Shown here: in pieces, positions 6,022 through 7,011 of the stretch | Layout: each line of letters starts with the position of its first letter | Position numbering within the stretch: position 1 is the stretch's first letter | Notes under the pieces: generated by a model | The model's input: the letters and a program-made list of their open reading frames with translations, nothing else | What the model was told of the DNA's origin: nothing | Databases searched by the model: none | Translations under genes and position numbers: made by a program | Origin: Lachnospiraceae bacterium | Lineage (GTDB): Bacteria; Bacillota; Clostridia; Lachnospirales; Lachnospiraceae | Reading direction: 5' to 3' | NCBI GenBank assembly: GCA_029068665.1 | Contig: JAIECC010000315.1 | Span: 1 to 7,011 of the forward strand | Length of the DNA: 7,011 bases

Positions 6022-6981
6022 ATGAATATAAATTACGACATAGTATTACCGGTCCTGATTTCATTTGGAATCAGTGTGGTGTTAAGTCCGATCATTATCC
6101 CGTTTTTGAAAAAACTGAAGTTTGGACAGTTTGTACGGGATGACGGACCGGAGTCTCATTTGAAAAAGTCCGGTACACCTACCATGGGCGGACTGATCAT
6201 TTTATGCAGCATTGTTGCAACCGCTTTGATTTACGTGAAGGATTATCCCAAGATTCTTCCGATTTTATTTGTAACTTTGGGATTTGGACTGATTGGTTTT
6301 CTGGATGATTATATTAAGGTCGTAATGAAGCGCTCCATGGGTCTTCGGGCCTGGCAGAAGATGGCACTGCAGATTATTGTAACCGGTGTATTCTGTTATT
6401 ATATCATGACCCAGACAGAGCTGGGGACCCGGATGATGATTCCGTTTTGGAGTGGTCACTATCTGGAGGTAGGCTTCTGGTATGCACCCATTTTATTTAT
6501 TGCAGTATTGGGTACGGTAAATGGCGCCAACTTTACGGATGGTCTGGATGGTCTTGCTTCCTCTGTAACGGTACTGATCGCCACATTCTTTACTGTGGTT
6601 GCTGTAGGCATAAAAGCAGGAATCGAACCTATTACCTGTGCAGCCGTAGGAGCTTTGCTGGGATTTCTGGTCTATAATGTCTATCCGGCAAGAGTCTTTA
6701 TGGGAGATACCGGATCTCTTGCCTTGGGCGGCTTTGTGGCGGCAACGGCATATATTATGGAAATGCCGCTGTTTATTCCGATTGTTGCCCTGATTTATCT
6801 GGTAGAGGTATTGTCAGTTATCATTCAGGTGACCTCCTATAAGGCAACGGGAAAGCGGCCTTTTAAGATGGCACCGATTCACCATCACTTTGAACTTTGT
6901 GGATATTCGGAGACACAGGTCGTTGCCGCATTCAGTATTGTGACCGCCCTGTTGTGTCTGGTGGGAATCATGGCATTATAG
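6022..6981 (+). CDS. mraY: Phospho-N-acetylmuramoyl-pentapeptide-transferase MraY
   Basis: MraY is the integral membrane enzyme that moves phospho-MurNAc-pentapeptide from UDP to undecaprenyl phosphate, giving lipid I, with the active site on the cytoplasmic face. The 319-aa length is typical of Gram-positive members. About ten hydrophobic helices are evident, beginning at residues 7-29. Family motifs are all present: GPESHLKKSGTPTMGG (42-57), the Asp pair in FLDDYIK (D95, D96), NGANFTDGLDGLA (167-179), the Asp of MGDTGSLALGG (D229) and the cytoplasmic loop APIHHHFE (284-291). The conserved acidic and histidine residues that bind Mg and substrate in characterised MraY therefore appear intact. 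A predicted promoter and good ribosome binding site precede it. In Bacillus murE lies directly upstream; here the neighbour is the second PBP. The next gene begins 18 nt after the stop. Confidence 0.98.
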   Translation: MNINYDIVLPVLISFGISVVLSPIIIPFLKKLKFGQFVRDDGPESHLKKSGTPTMGGLIILCSIVATALIYVKDYPKILPILFVTLGFGLIGFLDDYIKVVMKRSMGLRAWQKMALQIIVTGVFCYYIMTQTELGTRMMIPFWSGHYLEVGFWYAPILFIAVLGTVNGANFTDGLDGLASSVTVLIATFFTVVAVGIKAGIEPITCAAVGALLGFLVYNVYPARVFMGDTGSLALGGFVAATAYIMEMPLFIPIVALIYLVEVLSVIIQVTSYKATGKRPFKMAPIHHHFELCGYSETQVVAAFSIVTALLCLVGIMAL

Positions 6982-6990
6982 TTTGTAGAA

Positions 6991-6997
6991 GAAGGGG
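6991..6997 (+). promoter_or_regulatory. Shine-Dalgarno site of the gene after mraY
   Basis: GAAGGGG lies 2 nt before the ATG at 7000 and 8 nt before the in-frame ATG at 7006. Spacing fits the second ATG better, although AAGG alone sits 4 nt from the first. Confidence 0.5.
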
Positions 6998-6999
6998 CG

Positions 7000-7011
7000 A
7001 TGGACATGGAT
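7000..7011 (+). CDS. murD: Start of the next gene, probably murD (cut by window edge)
   Basis: Only four codons are visible (Met-Asp-Met-Asp), after a purine-rich ribosome binding site 9 nt past the end of mraY. The true start may be the ATG at 7000 or the in-frame ATG at 7006. Nothing in four residues identifies the protein. The murD name (UDP-N-acetylmuramoylalanine D-glutamate ligase) rests only on the usual mraY-murD order in Gram-positive dcw clusters. Confidence 0.5.

Noticed and set aside
1..7011. Mobile elements, CRISPR arrays, tRNA or rRNA genes
   Set aside because: No transposase, array of repeats or RNA gene was seen; the window is tightly packed with housekeeping coding sequence.

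Overview
This window is the front half of a division and cell wall (dcw) cluster, all on the + strand. It probably comes from a low-to-mid GC Gram-positive bacterium of the class Clostridia, most likely Lachnospiraceae. That placement is inferred from three things: the gene order, a Cys-rich clostridial-type loop in RsmH, and two adjacent SpoVD/FtsI-type penicillin-binding proteins. No database search was possible, so genus and species are not claimed.

Layout: mraZ (1-438, only its extreme 5' end missing), rsmH (448-1386), an ftsL-like division protein (1402-1890), a first class B PBP (1942-4116, possibly starting at 1894), a second class B PBP (4176-5927), mraY (6022-6981), and the first four codons of the next gene (7000-7011, expected murD). 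The first four genes are separated by 9 to 51 nt and look translationally coupled. Two wider gaps carry signals. The 59-nt gap before the second PBP holds an inverted repeat whose 3' arm contains that gene's Shine-Dalgarno sequence. The 94-nt gap before mraY holds a good sigma-A-type promoter, preceded by a GC-rich hairpin over the end of the second PBP gene. No gene-free stretch exceeds 100 nt.

The genes act together as follows. MraZ is the cluster's DNA-binding regulator and RsmH modifies 16S rRNA. MraY makes lipid I, the first membrane-bound peptidoglycan precursor. The FtsL-like protein and the PBPs belong to the septal or spore peptidoglycan machinery that crosslinks the finished material outside the membrane. 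The order matches the Bacillus mraZ-rsmH-ftsL-pbpB-spoVD-(murE)-mraY-murD cluster, but murE is absent between the second PBP and mraY.

I found no undescribed system. The points most worth a second look are the hairpin over the second PBP's ribosome binding site, its KTA in place of the KTG catalytic motif, the low-complexity insert and tail of the first PBP, and the internal promoter ahead of mraY.
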